A DNA stretch of 59,322 nt from Microvirga sp. KLBC 81 (GCF_003075415.1 NZ_QDAH01000037.1:1-59322), one strand, 5' to 3'; positions 35,409 through 45,106 are shown, numbered from the stretch's first letter. Notes: generated from the letters alone by a model not told the origin. Numbers and translations: made by a program.

Positions 35409-36239
35409 TCACGAGGCCTTTGGCAGAGGAACCAAGCCCGAACTCCGGCTGCCGTAGCGCTCCGCCGGCAGACGGTGGGACAGGTTGGGACCGAGTGCCG
35501 CGCGGGCGGTCTTGAACGCGAGCCAGTCGGCGATGTCAGGCAGCGCAGGAATCGTGACGCGCTCTCCCTGATCGAGGCCTGCGAGCGCGGCATCGACCAT
35601 ATCGCCCGTCTCCATCACGACCTCCTGCGGCAGGGTGTTGATGTCGATCCCACCCTTCGCCCACAGCTCCGTGCGCGTGGCTCCGGGCAGTACCGCCTGC
35701 ACACGCACACCGTAGGACGAGAGCTCGCTGTCGAGCCCTTCACTGAAGGCAAGCACATAGGCCTTGCTGGCGCTGTAGCCGACGCTGATGGCAGGCTGAT
35801 CGCCGCGAATGCCGGCTACCGAGGCGATGTTGATGATGTCACCTTTGCGTCGCTGTGCGAGCCCCGGCGCAACGGCCCGTGCCAGACGCGTTGACACCGC
35901 CACATTGAGCTGAATCATCGCATCAAGACGCTCGGGATCCATGCTGATCGTCGGTCCGGAGACCGCGATACCGGCATTATTGACCAGCATGGTGATGTCA
36001 TCCGCTTGGAGCCGTGCCTCCACCTTGCGGGTGTCGTCCGCATTAGCGAGATCGGCCGGCAACACCTCGATCATCACGCCAGTCTCGTCGCGCAGACGAG
36101 ACGCAAGCGCATTCAGCTTCGCTTCGTCGCGGGCAACGAGAACGAGATCATATCCGCGTCGGGCGAGCCGGTCCGCATAGACCCCCCCGATGCCGGCCGA
36201 AGCGCCCGTGATCAGCGCTGTTCCTTGTCCTTGGCTCAT
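35409..36239 (-). CDS. SDR-family NAD(P)-dependent oxidoreductase
   Basis: 276 residues. TGASAGIGGVYADRL is the cofactor-binding Gly-rich loop; NNAGIAVSG, the catalytic Ser in INIASVAGI and YSASK are all present. It lacks the third Gly of the usual TGxxxGIG core but is otherwise complete. It follows the thiolase gene by 51 bp on the same strand, suggesting a role in CoA-ester or ketone metabolism, for example acetoacetyl-CoA or another beta-keto substrate. The exact substrate is not known. Confidence 0.88.
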   Translation of the reverse strand: MSQGQGTALITGASAGIGGVYADRLARRGYDLVLVARDEAKLNALASRLRDETGVMIEVLPADLANADDTRKVEARLQADDITMLVNNAGIAVSGPTISMDPERLDAMIQLNVAVSTRLARAVAPGLAQRRKGDIINIASVAGIRGDQPAISVGYSASKAYVLAFSEGLDSELSSYGVRVQAVLPGATRTELWAKGGIDINTLPQEVVMETGDMVDAALAGLDQGERVTIPALPDIADWLAFKTARAALGPNLSHRLPAERYGSRSSGLVPLPKAS

Positions 36240-36290
36240 GGTTCATCCCTTTCATGAGAAAGTACACGTTCGGGCGTGTAACCGGACCTT

Positions 36291-37481
36291 TCAGGTCGGA
36301 CGCTCGACTGCGATGGCCGTTGCCTCGCCGCCACCGATGCACAGGGACGCAATTCCGCGGGACAATCCTCGGCGCTCCAGGGCATGCAGCAGGGTCACGA
36401 TGAGGCGGGCGCCGGTGGCGCCGATGGGATGGCCGAGCGCACACGCGCCGCCATTCACGTTGAGGATGTCGCGTGGGATGCCGAGGTCCCGTTGCGCCGC
36501 CATAGCGACAACTGCGAAGGCCTCGTTGATCTCGAACAGGTCGACATCCCCCACGCTCCAGCCCACTTTGTCGAGAAGCTTGCGGATCGCCGGGATCGGC
36601 GCCGTGGTGAACCAGGCCGGATCCTGGGAATGGGTCGCGTGGCCCCGGATCTCCGCCAGGACCGGAAGACCCTCGCGTTCGGCGATGGAGCGGCGCGTGA
36701 GCACGAGCGCGGCCGCTCCATCGGCGTTGGCGGAGGAACTCGCCGCTGTGATGGTGCCGTCGGGCCGGAAGGCCGGCTTGAGGGACGGGATCTTCTCGGG
36801 CGAGACCTTGAGTGGGTTCTCATCCGTGTCGATCACCGTGTCACCCGTCTTCCCGGCGATGACCACGGGCGCGATTTCAGCTGCGAAAGCCCCCTCCTCG
36901 ATGGCCTGACGGGCTCGGGTGAGCGTCTCGATCGCATAGGTGTCCTGGTCGGCCCGGCTGAACTGATAGGCCCCGGCCGTCGCCTCGCCAAAATCCCCCA
37001 TCGGCCGGCCGCCCTCATAGGCGTCCTCCAGGCCGTCCATCATCATGTGGTCGATGAGACGGTCGTGGCCGACCCGGTAGCCGCTGCGCGCCTTGGCCAA
37101 GATATACGGCGCATTAGACATGGACTCCATGCCGCCGGAGACGACGATCCCAGCCGAGCCGGCCAAGATCAGATCATGGGCGAGCATGCTCGCCTTCATG
37201 CCGGAACCGCAGACCTTATTGATGGTCGTCGCGCCTGTCGCATCCGGCAGGCCTGCCCCACGGGCGGCTTGACGGGCCGGGGCCTGTCCTTGGCCGGCGG
37301 GCAGCACGCAGCCCATGAGAACCTCGTCGACCTTCTCGGGCGCGAGCCCGGCGCGGTCGAGCACGGCGCGAATGACATGGCTGCCGAGGTTCGGAGCGCT
37401 TAGTCCCGAGAGACTGCCCTGGAACCGTCCGAGCGGGCTGCGAGCGGCGGAAACGATTACGACCGGATCATGCGACGACAT
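36291..37481 (-). CDS. acetyl-CoA C-acetyltransferase (thiolase)
   Basis: 396 residues. Nucleophile Cys lies in TINKVCGSGMKASMLAHDL. The catalytic His lies in GGACALGHPIGATGARLIVT and the second Cys in SLCIGGGEATA. Length is normal for biosynthetic/degradative thiolases. It condenses or cleaves acetoacetyl-CoA in PHB, ketone-body or fatty-acid metabolism. The start at 37481 is preferred because AAAGGAGGCGCAG precedes it; a longer frame upstream covers the operator region. Divergent from a TetR gene. Confidence 0.92.
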   Translation of the reverse strand: MSSHDPVVIVSAARSPLGRFQGSLSGLSAPNLGSHVIRAVLDRAGLAPEKVDEVLMGCVLPAGQGQAPARQAARGAGLPDATGATTINKVCGSGMKASMLAHDLILAGSAGIVVSGGMESMSNAPYILAKARSGYRVGHDRLIDHMMMDGLEDAYEGGRPMGDFGEATAGAYQFSRADQDTYAIETLTRARQAIEEGAFAAEIAPVVIAGKTGDTVIDTDENPLKVSPEKIPSLKPAFRPDGTITAASSSANADGAAALVLTRRSIAEREGLPVLAEIRGHATHSQDPAWFTTAPIPAIRKLLDKVGWSVGDVDLFEINEAFAVVAMAAQRDLGIPRDILNVNGGACALGHPIGATGARLIVTLLHALERRGLSRGIASLCIGGGEATAIAVERPT

Positions 37482-37493
37482 CTGCGCCTCCTT

Positions 37494-37531
37494 TATATGA
37501 TGCTTGACATATAATATGATGGTCATAATGT
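37494..37531. promoter_or_regulatory. divergent promoter and TetR operator for thiolase/tetR
   Basis: The inverted repeat TATATG-N8-CATATA (37494-37513) and the direct repeat ATATGATG (37495-37502 and 37514-37521) lie in the short space between the thiolase and tetR starts. Boxes TTGACA (37504-37509) and TAATGT (37526-37531) with a 16 bp spacer could serve tetR. Overlap of operator and promoter suggests repression in both directions. Confidence 0.55.
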
Positions 37532-37558
37532 AAAGCCCATAGCGAACGGAGTGCTGCA

Positions 37559-38155
37559 TTGCGTTACGAGAAGGGTCACAAGGAGCAGACGCGCAAACGC
37601 GTCCTTGACATTGCGGGGGCGCAGTTCCGCGCCAAGGGAATCGAAGGGACCGGCGTCGCCGGCCTCATGGCTGATGCCGGGCTCACCCATGGCGGCTTCT
37701 ACGCCCATTTCAAATCGAAGGACGACCTTGTCCGCGAAGCCCTCACAACCGCCCATGCGAGCAGCCGCGAGGCATGGGCCGCGGAGGCAAAGGCCGCACG
37801 CGAGCGTGGCGAAGACGGGCTTGAGGCCATCGTGCGTCGGTACCTGCGCACGGTGCACCGCGACCGGCCGGAGGCAGGCTGCTCCATCGCCGCGCTCGCG
37901 CCCGAAGTCGCCCGCAACGATCCGAAAACCCGCAACATCATGGCCGATGCCGTAAGGGAAATCGTCGCGATCATCGCGGCCGAACTGCCCTCGTCCTTCC
38001 GCGAGGAGAAGGCGACGGAAACCGCCTATGCGATCTTCGGACTGATGATCGGCACGTTGCAGCTTGCCCGCGTGACGACGGATCCTGCTCTCTCCGAGAC
38101 GATCCTGCGCTCCGGCCAGGAGGCTGCTCTGCGCCTCGCCCGCAAGGGGGTCTGA
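37559..38155 (+). CDS. TetR-family regulator
   Basis: 198 residues from a TTG start. The HTH is RKRVLDIAGAQFRAKGIEGT, LMADAGLTHGGFYAHFKSKD. The C-terminal domain fits TetR_C_6/YcdC-like (PEAGCSIAALAPEVARND). It is divergent from the thiolase-SDR unit and probably controls it. MaoC follows 66 bp downstream on the same strand. Confidence 0.88.
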   Translation: MRYEKGHKEQTRKRVLDIAGAQFRAKGIEGTGVAGLMADAGLTHGGFYAHFKSKDDLVREALTTAHASSREAWAAEAKAARERGEDGLEAIVRRYLRTVHRDRPEAGCSIAALAPEVARNDPKTRNIMADAVREIVAIIAAELPSSFREEKATETAYAIFGLMIGTLQLARVTTDPALSETILRSGQEAALRLARKGV

Positions 38156-38221
38156 CGAAGCCGGGCACGAACCCCGCCAACCGGTGAGGCTGCTTGGAAG
38201 CGATGAATGGAGGGTGCTGGA

Positions 38222-38695
38222 ATGGACATCCCAAAACGAGATCATCTGTTTCTTGACGACGTGCACGTCGGCCAGACCTTCACGAGCGCATCGCACAGAC
38301 TGGATGCCGAACAGATCAAACGGTTCGCGGAGGAGTTCGACCCGCAACCGTTTCACGTTGATGAGGATGCCGCTGCCAGGTCGCTCTTTGCCGGCCTCGC
38401 CGCCAGCGGCTGGCATACGGCCGCTCTCACGATGCGATTGCTCGTGAACGGTGGCGCGCCCATCGCTGGCGGCCTTGTCGGCGCGGGGGGCGAGATCGCG
38501 TGGCCGAAGCCGGCCCGTCCCGGCGACGAACTCCATGTCGTCAGTGAGGTCATGGAGATCATCCCGTCCCGCTCCAAGCCGGACCGGGGCATCGTGGTTT
38601 TGCGGAGCGAGACCCGGAACCAGCGCGGCGAAGTCGTTCAGGTGATGACGTCGAAGCTTGTGGTTCCGCGGAGCCCGTCCACCGCCGCGCCCTGA
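38222..38695 (+). CDS. MaoC-family dehydratase
   Basis: 157 residues with a hot-dog fold. RFAEEFDPQPFHVDEDAA carries the catalytic Asp and His of MaoC/R-hydratases. VGAGGEIAWPKPARPGDELH is also family-typical. The start at 38222 follows GGAGGGTGCTGGA. Such enzymes hydrate enoyl-CoA to R-3-hydroxyacyl-CoA for PHA synthesis or degrade other acyl compounds. Near thiolase and TetR genes, so likely one metabolic module. Confidence 0.88.
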   Translation: MDIPKRDHLFLDDVHVGQTFTSASHRLDAEQIKRFAEEFDPQPFHVDEDAAARSLFAGLAASGWHTAALTMRLLVNGGAPIAGGLVGAGGEIAWPKPARPGDELHVVSEVMEIIPSRSKPDRGIVVLRSETRNQRGEVVQVMTSKLVVPRSPSTAAP

Positions 38696-38834
38696 GTGTC
38701 ACCTGACCGACGGGCGATCGGTCAACGATCATGGCCCCCAGGAGACGCCGGAGCCTCCGGAGCGCGTCACATCGATGGGTCTACCCGCCCCTTCTGTCCC
38801 TTGTAGGGATCCCAGACTGTGCATGTTGATTGCC

Positions 38835-39518
38835 TCAGGCCGGCGGGCTTGCGGCTGTGACGCGATCGGGGCGGCAGCCGTTCAGGAACAGGTTCGCGCA
38901 CATCCTGGCCCTTGCCGCGATCTCCTCGGCATCGAGCACGCCGCGTTGGCCCAGCATCACGGCTCGCTGCGGCTCCATGACCATCATGCCGCGCAGCATG
39001 TCCGCCGCGACACGAGGATCCTCGAGCGCAATCAGTCCCCGGTCGCATTGCCGCCGCAGCCAGCCCTCAATGGCCTCCCGGGTACGTCGCAGGGCACCCT
39101 CGTAATAGGCCGACCCGAGTTCGGGAAAGCGGTCGCGCTCACTCAGGACGAGCCGGGTGATGGCGATGACCTCCTCGTCAAGCGCCAGGTTGCCGTAAGC
39201 GCACAGAATGCGCTCGAGCGCCGCCTCAAGCTCGAGGGTTCCGACGACCGTCTCGTCGATAGCCAGCATGAAACGGCCGATCCGGTCGGAGCACATGCTT
39301 TTGAACAGATCCGCCTTGGTTGGGATGAGGCGATACATCGTCTTGGTGGAGACGCCGGCCCGCTGGCCCACGGCGGACATGGTCGTCGAGGCGTAGCCGT
39401 TCGCCCGAAATTCCAGTGACGCGGCCTCGAGGATCAGGCGCCGGGTCTCCTCATCGGAGCGGATTGGCGGACGCCCACGGGAGCGCTGGACCGTATGTTC
39501 ATTTTGTCGCATGAGCAT
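38835..39518 (-). CDS. TetR-family repressor of the second EmrAB operon
   Basis: 227 residues. The HTH reads RRLILEAASLEFRANGYAST, VGQRAGVSTKTMYRLIPTKA. The C-terminal half fits TetR_C_7 (ILCAYGNLALDEEVIAITRL). It is divergent from the HlyD/MFS pair starting at 39633. Palindromes in the gap, one overlapping its own start, suggest it represses itself and the pump. Confidence 0.9.
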   Translation of the reverse strand: MLMRQNEHTVQRSRGRPPIRSDEETRRLILEAASLEFRANGYASTTMSAVGQRAGVSTKTMYRLIPTKADLFKSMCSDRIGRFMLAIDETVVGTLELEAALERILCAYGNLALDEEVIAITRLVLSERDRFPELGSAYYEGALRRTREAIEGWLRRQCDRGLIALEDPRVAADMLRGMMVMEPQRAVMLGQRGVLDAEEIAARARMCANLFLNGCRPDRVTAASPPA

Positions 39519-39580
39519 TTTCCAAAATCAGGTTGACGGGTTCGGTTCCCGCGCTCATTTTGGAAAATAATAGTTTTCCA
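39517..39580. promoter_or_regulatory. TetR operators between tetR and emrA (second pump)
   Basis: ATTTTCCAAAAT (39517-39528) and ATTTTGGAAAAT (39557-39568) are inverted copies. A further perfect palindrome TGGAAAA-N6-TTTTCCA occupies 39561-39580. The TTTTCC/GGAAAA half-site occurs several times. The sequence is unlike the operators of the first EmrAB system, so the two repressors are probably independent. Confidence 0.65.
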
Positions 39581-39632
39581 TAAAAAAGCCAAGTGCGTTT
39601 GGGGGCTCGCGGGAACGGAAAGGACCCGAACA

Positions 39633-40850
39633 ATGAGCCAACATCCGACAGTCTTCACCATCGAGAAGGCGATCCCGGCAGCTGAGGCGACGCCCGGGTT
39701 CGTGGCACCACGCGAACTCCGCGTTCCAGCCCCCGAGGCCACGCCCCAGCCGATCGGAGAGGCCTCCAGCGCATCCAGAAAGCGCCCCATCCGCAAGCTG
39801 TTGCTCATCGGGGCGAGCCTCATCGCCGTCGCCGGTGCCTCGGACTTCGGCTGGCGGTACTGGACCGTCGGGCGCTTCGAGGTCTCGACCGACGATGCCT
39901 ACGTCAAGGCCGACAACACCACGATCGCCCCGAAGGTCCCCGGCTACATCGCCGCTGTGCTGGTGGGCGACAACGAGCGCGTCAAGGCCGGAGAGATCCT
40001 GGCCCGGATCGACGATCGCGACTTTGCCGTGGCGTTAGTGCAGGCTAAGGCCGATGTCGCCGCAGCGGCGGCGACGGTCGCCAACAAGGAGGCCGCGCTG
40101 GCCGCTCAGCAGTCGCTGATTGACGCGGCACGTGCAACGATCGCCGTCGATCGAGCCAACGAAGCCTTCGCCGAGCAGGAGGACCGGCGCTATGCCGCCC
40201 TTGCGGCCAAGGGCTTCGGCAGTGTCCAGAATGCCCAGCAGGCCTCATCCCGCATCGCGGCCGCCCGTGCGGCGGTCGCGCGCGACGAAGCGGCCCTCGC
40301 GAATGCGACCCGGCAGACCGACATCCTGAAGGCCGAACTGGCTCAGGCCCAGGCGGCGCTGGCTCGGGACGGAGCGGCGCTCAATCAGGCCGAGCTGAAC
40401 CTGTCATACACCACCATCACTGCGCCGGTCGATGGGGTCGTCGGAAACCGGACGCTGCGCGTCGGCCAATACGTGCAGGCGGGAACGCAACTGATGGCCG
40501 TCGTGCCCGTCGATACGACCTACATTGTCGCCAATTACAAGGAGACGCAGCTCACCAACGTCAGACCCGGGCAGCCGGTCGAGATCGATGTCGACACCTT
40601 CCCGGGCGCCACCTTCAGTGGCCGCGTCGACAGCATCGCGCCGGCCAGCGGGCAGGAGTTCGCCCTGCTGCCGCCCGACAATGCCACTGGCAACTTCACG
40701 AAGGTGGTGCAGCGCATTCCGGTGAAGATCGTTCTCGACACCAGCAGACCGGCTGCCGGCCAACTCAGGCCCGGCATGTCGGTCTACCCAACCATCGATA
40801 CCAAGGCCGAAGCCACGCGCATCGCCTCCGGTCCCGAACGGAACGGCTGA
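39633..40850 (+). CDS. EmrA-like HlyD-family membrane fusion protein (second)
   Basis: 405 residues. The cytoplasmic N-terminal 60 residues are unusually long; then one membrane segment (LLLIGASLIAVAGASDFGWR) and FEVSTDDAYVKADNTTIAPK, a coiled-coil hairpin (about residues 130-260) and NLSYTTITAPVDGVVGNRTL. LLPPDNATGNFTKVVQRIPV is typical of EmrA. Related to the protein at 27365 but clearly diverged. Partner of the MFS protein 30 bp downstream. Confidence 0.92.
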   Translation: MSQHPTVFTIEKAIPAAEATPGFVAPRELRVPAPEATPQPIGEASSASRKRPIRKLLLIGASLIAVAGASDFGWRYWTVGRFEVSTDDAYVKADNTTIAPKVPGYIAAVLVGDNERVKAGEILARIDDRDFAVALVQAKADVAAAAATVANKEAALAAQQSLIDAARATIAVDRANEAFAEQEDRRYAALAAKGFGSVQNAQQASSRIAAARAAVARDEAALANATRQTDILKAELAQAQAALARDGAALNQAELNLSYTTITAPVDGVVGNRTLRVGQYVQAGTQLMAVVPVDTTYIVANYKETQLTNVRPGQPVEIDVDTFPGATFSGRVDSIAPASGQEFALLPPDNATGNFTKVVQRIPVKIVLDTSRPAAGQLRPGMSVYPTIDTKAEATRIASGPERNG

Positions 40851-40880
40851 GACCTGAATGACTCACGCAGGAGACATGTC

Positions 40881-42497
40881 ATGTCCACCATGACACCGAC
40901 CATGAGACTGGACCCGCCCCGCCCTGTACCCGCGACCGTTGCCTCGTCCCACAAGGCGAGCCTCACCTCCTGGATCGCCGTTCTGGCGGGCATGATCGGC
41001 GCGTTCATGGCGATCCTCAACATCCAGATCACCAATGCTTCGCTCCTCAACATCGAGGGCGGCATCGGCACTGGCGTCGACAACGGAGCTTGGATCTCAA
41101 CCTCCTATCTCATCGGCGAGATCGTGGTGATTCCGCTCACCGACTACCTGAGCCGCGTGTTCTCCTTCCGGCGCTACATCATAACGAACACCGTCCTGTT
41201 CGCGCTGTTCTCGATGGCCTGTGCCTTTACGCATGACCTCGGTTCCATGATCGTCATGCGCGGCCTGCAGGGGTTTTCCGGCGGCGTCCTCATCCCGATG
41301 GCCTTCACCATGGTGCTGACCAAGCTGCCCAAGCCACAGCAGCCGATCGGCCTCGCCCTGTTCGCGATCTCGGTCACCTTCGCGCCCGCGATCGGTCCGG
41401 CCATCGGCGGCTATCTGACCGAGAACTATGGTTGGCAGACCATCTTCTTCGTGAACACGCCGCCCAGCATCGTCATGATCATCGCGCTCGCCTTCACGAT
41501 CGAGAAGACGCCGATGCAGCTGCCGTTGCTGAAGGAAGGCGACTGGGCCGGCATCGCGACCATGGCCATCGGACTCTCGGCGCTGCAGACCGTGCTCGAA
41601 GAGGGCAACAAGGACGACTGGTTCGAATCGCCCTTCATCTTCTATCTCGGCATCGTGGCGGCCGTGTTTCTCGCCGCCTTCGTGGTCATCGAGCTGACGG
41701 TGGAAAAGCCGCTCGTCAATCTGCGTCTTCTGAAGCGGCGCAACTTCGGCATCGGCGTGCTCGTCAATGTTCTGGTCGGCTTTGCGCTGTTTGGCAGTGT
41801 CTACATCCTGCCGCAATACCTTGGTCAGGTGCAGCGGTACAACGCTGAGCAGATCGGCAATGTGCTGGCGTGGACCGGCCTGCCGCAGCTGCTGCTCATC
41901 CCGCTCGTGCCGCTGCTGATGAAGCGCTATGACGTGCGTTACATCGGTTTCGTCGGCATCAGCATCTTCGCCGCGAGCTGCTTCATGAACATCACGCTGT
42001 CGCTGGACAGCGCAGGCGACCAGTTCTTCCTGCCCAATGTCGTGCGCGCCATCGGCCAGGCGTTAGTGTTGACTCCCCTCAGCAGCATCACGACAGCCGG
42101 GATCGCTCCAAGCGAGGCAGGCGAGGCATCCGGCCTGTCCAACATGCTGCGCAATCTCGGCGGGGCCGTGGGCACCGCGACGCTCGCGACGGTTCTGACC
42201 AAGCGCGAACAGTTCCATTCCAACATCATCGGCCAGTCGGTCACGCTCTACCGCGAGGAGGTGCGCCAGCGGATCGATGATTTGACCCAGTACTTCATGG
42301 CGCATGGCGTGGTCGACCCCGCAGCAGCGCATCATCAGGCGATTGCGGCGATCGGCGCAACCGTCCGCCGACAGGCGCTCGTGATGGGCTTCAGCGACAC
42401 TTTTGCCGTGATCGGCACGCTGCTCGCAATCGCGGCTGCCGTGCTTCTCTTCGCCCGCAAGGTGGGCGTCGGGAGCGGCGCGGGCGGCGCACATTGA
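40881..42497 (+). CDS. EmrB/QacA-type MFS efflux pump (second)
   Basis: 538 residues with about 14 membrane segments. MIGAFMAILNIQITNASLLN is the family N-terminus; VMRGLQGFSGGVLIPMAFTM is motif C. The start follows GCAGGAGACATGTC. DHA2 family. Expected to export hydrophobic or phenolic compounds. Reading continues into a small hypothetical gene 56 bp downstream. Confidence 0.92.
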   Translation: MSTMTPTMRLDPPRPVPATVASSHKASLTSWIAVLAGMIGAFMAILNIQITNASLLNIEGGIGTGVDNGAWISTSYLIGEIVVIPLTDYLSRVFSFRRYIITNTVLFALFSMACAFTHDLGSMIVMRGLQGFSGGVLIPMAFTMVLTKLPKPQQPIGLALFAISVTFAPAIGPAIGGYLTENYGWQTIFFVNTPPSIVMIIALAFTIEKTPMQLPLLKEGDWAGIATMAIGLSALQTVLEEGNKDDWFESPFIFYLGIVAAVFLAAFVVIELTVEKPLVNLRLLKRRNFGIGVLVNVLVGFALFGSVYILPQYLGQVQRYNAEQIGNVLAWTGLPQLLLIPLVPLLMKRYDVRYIGFVGISIFAASCFMNITLSLDSAGDQFFLPNVVRAIGQALVLTPLSSITTAGIAPSEAGEASGLSNMLRNLGGAVGTATLATVLTKREQFHSNIIGQSVTLYREEVRQRIDDLTQYFMAHGVVDPAAAHHQAIAAIGATVRRQALVMGFSDTFAVIGTLLAIAAAVLLFARKVGVGSGAGGAH

Positions 42498-42553
42498 GAC
42501 GCCACTGATCAAGAGAAAGCCAATCCAGGCCTCAGAACTGTACGGAGACCAAA

Positions 42554-42991
42554 ATGCTACCGAAACCTAGCCTGTCGTTTCCAAATGCCGTCCGGTCGAT
42601 GCCCGGTTGTGGCGAGACCCCACCAAACGCAGGACCTGAGACCCCGCTGGTCGCTGCAGTGGTAGAGAGTTCGGCACGCGTCTCCCCTGCGTACAACCTG
42701 TTTCGGTCCAGGCTCGAATCCGACCTTTTCTGCGCCATCCCGGAGGATCGTCCGGTTCCAATCTTCATCGAAGCGCCGAACTGGACGTATGCCGGCAGGG
42801 CCGACGCTCTTGCTCAGGGGGTGTTCGACCTGGAGGCGGCGAGGACAGCCGTGCGGTTCAACGGGTTCTACCTGTTTGTCGCTCTCAATCGACGCGGCGC
42901 TGAAATTCGCCAATCCGTCCGACCACTCGCATCGTTCACCGATTGCGGACCGCACGAGGCCGCTCGATGGGAGCCACCCATAAGCCAATGA
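42554..42991 (+). CDS. hypothetical protein between efflux and patatin genes
   Basis: 145 residues. The N-terminus is Pro-rich; the better part is EDRPVPIFIEAPNWTYAGRA and QGVFDLEAARTAVRFNGFYL, which look like a real folded domain. ACGGAGACC precedes the ATG at 9 bp. It lies between the MFS pump and patatin with gaps of 56 and 18 bp. I recognise no family. A longer minus-strand frame (42557-43153) covers the same DNA but has less protein-like content. Confidence 0.55.
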   Translation: MLPKPSLSFPNAVRSMPGCGETPPNAGPETPLVAAVVESSARVSPAYNLFRSRLESDLFCAIPEDRPVPIFIEAPNWTYAGRADALAQGVFDLEAARTAVRFNGFYLFVALNRRGAEIRQSVRPLASFTDCGPHEAARWEPPISQ

Positions 42992-43009
42992 GATGAAGGA
43001 ACATATGTC

Positions 43010-44182
43010 ATGAACATTCAACTCCAGCCAGATCTGACTGTCGCGAAGCGAGACCTTCCGTTCGAATGTGTCGCGCTGGTATTGCAAGGTGGCGGGGCGC
43101 TCGGGGCCTACCAGGCCGGAGTCTACGAGGCTCTCGCGGAGGCCGGCATTCATCCCGACTGGGTCGCCGGCGTCTCAATCGGCGCCATCAACGCGGCCAT
43201 TATCGCGGGAAACGAGCCCACCGAGCGTGTCGCCAAGCTGCGTGCCTTCTGGCAGGAAATCACCGCCAACCCGCTGCTCGACTGGGCTGCCGCTGTCAAC
43301 GCCTTCACACCGAAAGGCGACCTGCCGCGTGCGCTCTTCAATCAGCTGAGTGCGACCTACGCGGTCATAGCGGGCGCCGCAGGTTTTTTCGCACTTCGGC
43401 AACCCGCTCCCTGGCTGCACCCGAACGGCGCTCTTGAGTCCACGAGCTTTTACGAAACCAAGCTCCTGAAGAGTACGCTCGAGCGGCTTGTCGACTTCGA
43501 CCGGATCAATGCCGGTGGGATGCGCTTCAGCGTCGGTGCCGTGAATGTGCGCACCGGCAATTTCGTCTATTTCGACAACACCACGCACACGATACGTCCC
43601 GAGCACGTGATGGCGAGCGGCTCGCTGCCGCCCGGGTTCCCGGCCGTCGAAATCGAAGGCGAATACTACTGGGACGGTGGCCTCATCTCGAACACGCCGC
43701 TGGAATGGGTGGTCGAGCAGGGCCCCCGTCAGGACACGCTCGCGTTCCAGGTCGATCTGTGGAGCGCTCGCGGCGAGTCTCCCCGCAATCTGGCCGAGGT
43801 CGTGATGCGGCAGAAGGAAATCCAATATTCGAGTCGCACACGCGCCAACACCGATCAGTTCAAGCGGTACCAGCGCGCCCGAAACACACTCGCGAGCCTT
43901 CTCTCGAAGCTGCCTCCCGACCTCCTCGCCAGCGAGGAAGCGAGAACGCTGAACTCGATCGCCGACCATAAGGTCTACAATCTCGTCCAGCTGATCTACC
44001 GCTCGAAGCATTACGAGGGCCACTCGAAAGATTACGAGTTTTCCCGGTTGTCCATGGAGGAGCACTGGCGCGCCGGTTATCACGACGCGGTGCGCACGTT
44101 GCGCCACCCCGAGGCACTCCAGCGGCCCCGCAATCAGGAAGGGGTCTCCACGTTCGATCTTGCCGTGGACGGTCGGGAATAG
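43010..44182 (+). CDS. patatin-like phospholipase with DUF3734 tail
   Basis: 390 residues. LVLQGGGALGAYQAGVYEAL is the oxyanion-hole motif, GVSIGAINAAII the GxSxG nucleophile elbow, and YYWDGGLISNTPLEW carries the catalytic Asp (DGG). The tail QIDLWSARGE- and IQYSSRTRANTDQFK-like sequences match DUF3734. Such proteins occur in alphaproteobacteria beside acetoacetate decarboxylase and 3-hydroxybutyrate dehydrogenase, where they are thought to help lipid or PHB turnover. Confidence 0.92.
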   Translation: MNIQLQPDLTVAKRDLPFECVALVLQGGGALGAYQAGVYEALAEAGIHPDWVAGVSIGAINAAIIAGNEPTERVAKLRAFWQEITANPLLDWAAAVNAFTPKGDLPRALFNQLSATYAVIAGAAGFFALRQPAPWLHPNGALESTSFYETKLLKSTLERLVDFDRINAGGMRFSVGAVNVRTGNFVYFDNTTHTIRPEHVMASGSLPPGFPAVEIEGEYYWDGGLISNTPLEWVVEQGPRQDTLAFQVDLWSARGESPRNLAEVVMRQKEIQYSSRTRANTDQFKRYQRARNTLASLLSKLPPDLLASEEARTLNSIADHKVYNLVQLIYRSKHYEGHSKDYEFSRLSMEEHWRAGYHDAVRTLRHPEALQRPRNQEGVSTFDLAVDGRE

Positions 44183-44320
44183 CGCAAGGAGACTGCCGCG
44201 GGTCAAGAACATCCTGCGCCCAACCTCTCAAGCGCGACCAAGCTCCGTACCAACGTATTCGATCTGCGAGCCAGCTTGCAGCCCCAGTGACCCGCTCAAT
44301 CCAACGTAGGAGATCCAGCC

Positions 44321-45106
44321 ATGCATGAAGACAGTGTCCGGACCAGAGCATTCGCGATGCCCCTGACCAGCCCGGCCTATCCGATCGGACCCTATCGCTT
44401 TCGCAACCGGGAGTATCTGATCATCACCTATCGGACCGACCTGAAGAAGCTCCGGGAGCTCGTCCCGGAACCGCTCGAGGTCGACGAGCCGCTGGTGAAG
44501 TTCGAGTTCATCCGCATGCCGGACTCGACCGGCTTCGGCGACTACACTGAAAGCGGACAGGTCATCCCCGTCTCGTTCCGCGGCCGCAAGGGTGGCTACA
44601 GCCACTGCATGTTTCTCAACGACCACCCGCCCATTGCTGGCGGGCGTGAGCTGTGGGGCTTTCCCAAGAAGCTCGCGAACCCCACCCTGCGCACGGAAGT
44701 CGATACCCTGGTCGGCACGCTCGACTACGGTCCGGTCCGCATCGCGACCGCCACGATGGGCTACAAGCACCGAGCGACCGATCTCGCAAGCGTGAAGGCT
44801 GCGCTCCAGGAGCCGAATTTTCTGCTCAAGATCATCCCGCATGTCGATGGTACGCCGCGCATCTGCGAGCTCGTCGAGTACTACCTGGAGGACATCGACC
44901 TGAAAGGGGCCTGGGTTGGTCCCGCATCCCTGGACCTCTGGTCCCATGCCTTGGCGCCGGTCGCGGAGCTGCCGGTCCTGGAAGTTGTCTCGGCAACTCA
45001 CATCGTGGCCGACCTGACGCTCGGGCTTGGCAAGGTCGCGCATGACTATCTGGCACCATCCGAGCCGTCTTACCGGAAAGAGAGACGCCATGAACTTGCA
45101 GAATGA
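44321..45106 (+). CDS. adc: acetoacetate decarboxylase
   Basis: 261 residues. The Schiff-base Lys lies in [20 protein letters not shown], next to the neighbouring Lys that lowers its pKa. [20 protein letters not shown] is also typical of the family. It converts acetoacetate to acetone and CO2. GTAGGAGATCCAGCC precedes the ATG. It lies between patatin and 3-hydroxybutyrate dehydrogenase on the same strand, about 140 and 215 bp away. Confidence 0.92.
   Translation: MHEDSVRTRAFAMPLTSPAYPIGPYRFRNREYLIITYRTDLKKLRELVPEPLEVDEPLVKFEFIRMPDSTGFGDYTESGQVIPVSFRGRKGGYSHCMFLNDHPPIAGGRELWGFPKKLANPTLRTEVDTLVGTLDYGPVRIATATMGYKHRATDLASVKAALQEPNFLLKIIPHVDGTPRICELVEYYLEDIDLKGAWVGPASLDLWSHALAPVAELPVLEVVSATHIVADLTLGLGKVAHDYLAPSEPSYRKERRHELAE

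Noticed and set aside
42557..43153. Minus-strand frame of 198 codons
   Set aside because: It overlaps the start of patatin and the better-supported plus-strand ORF at 42554.
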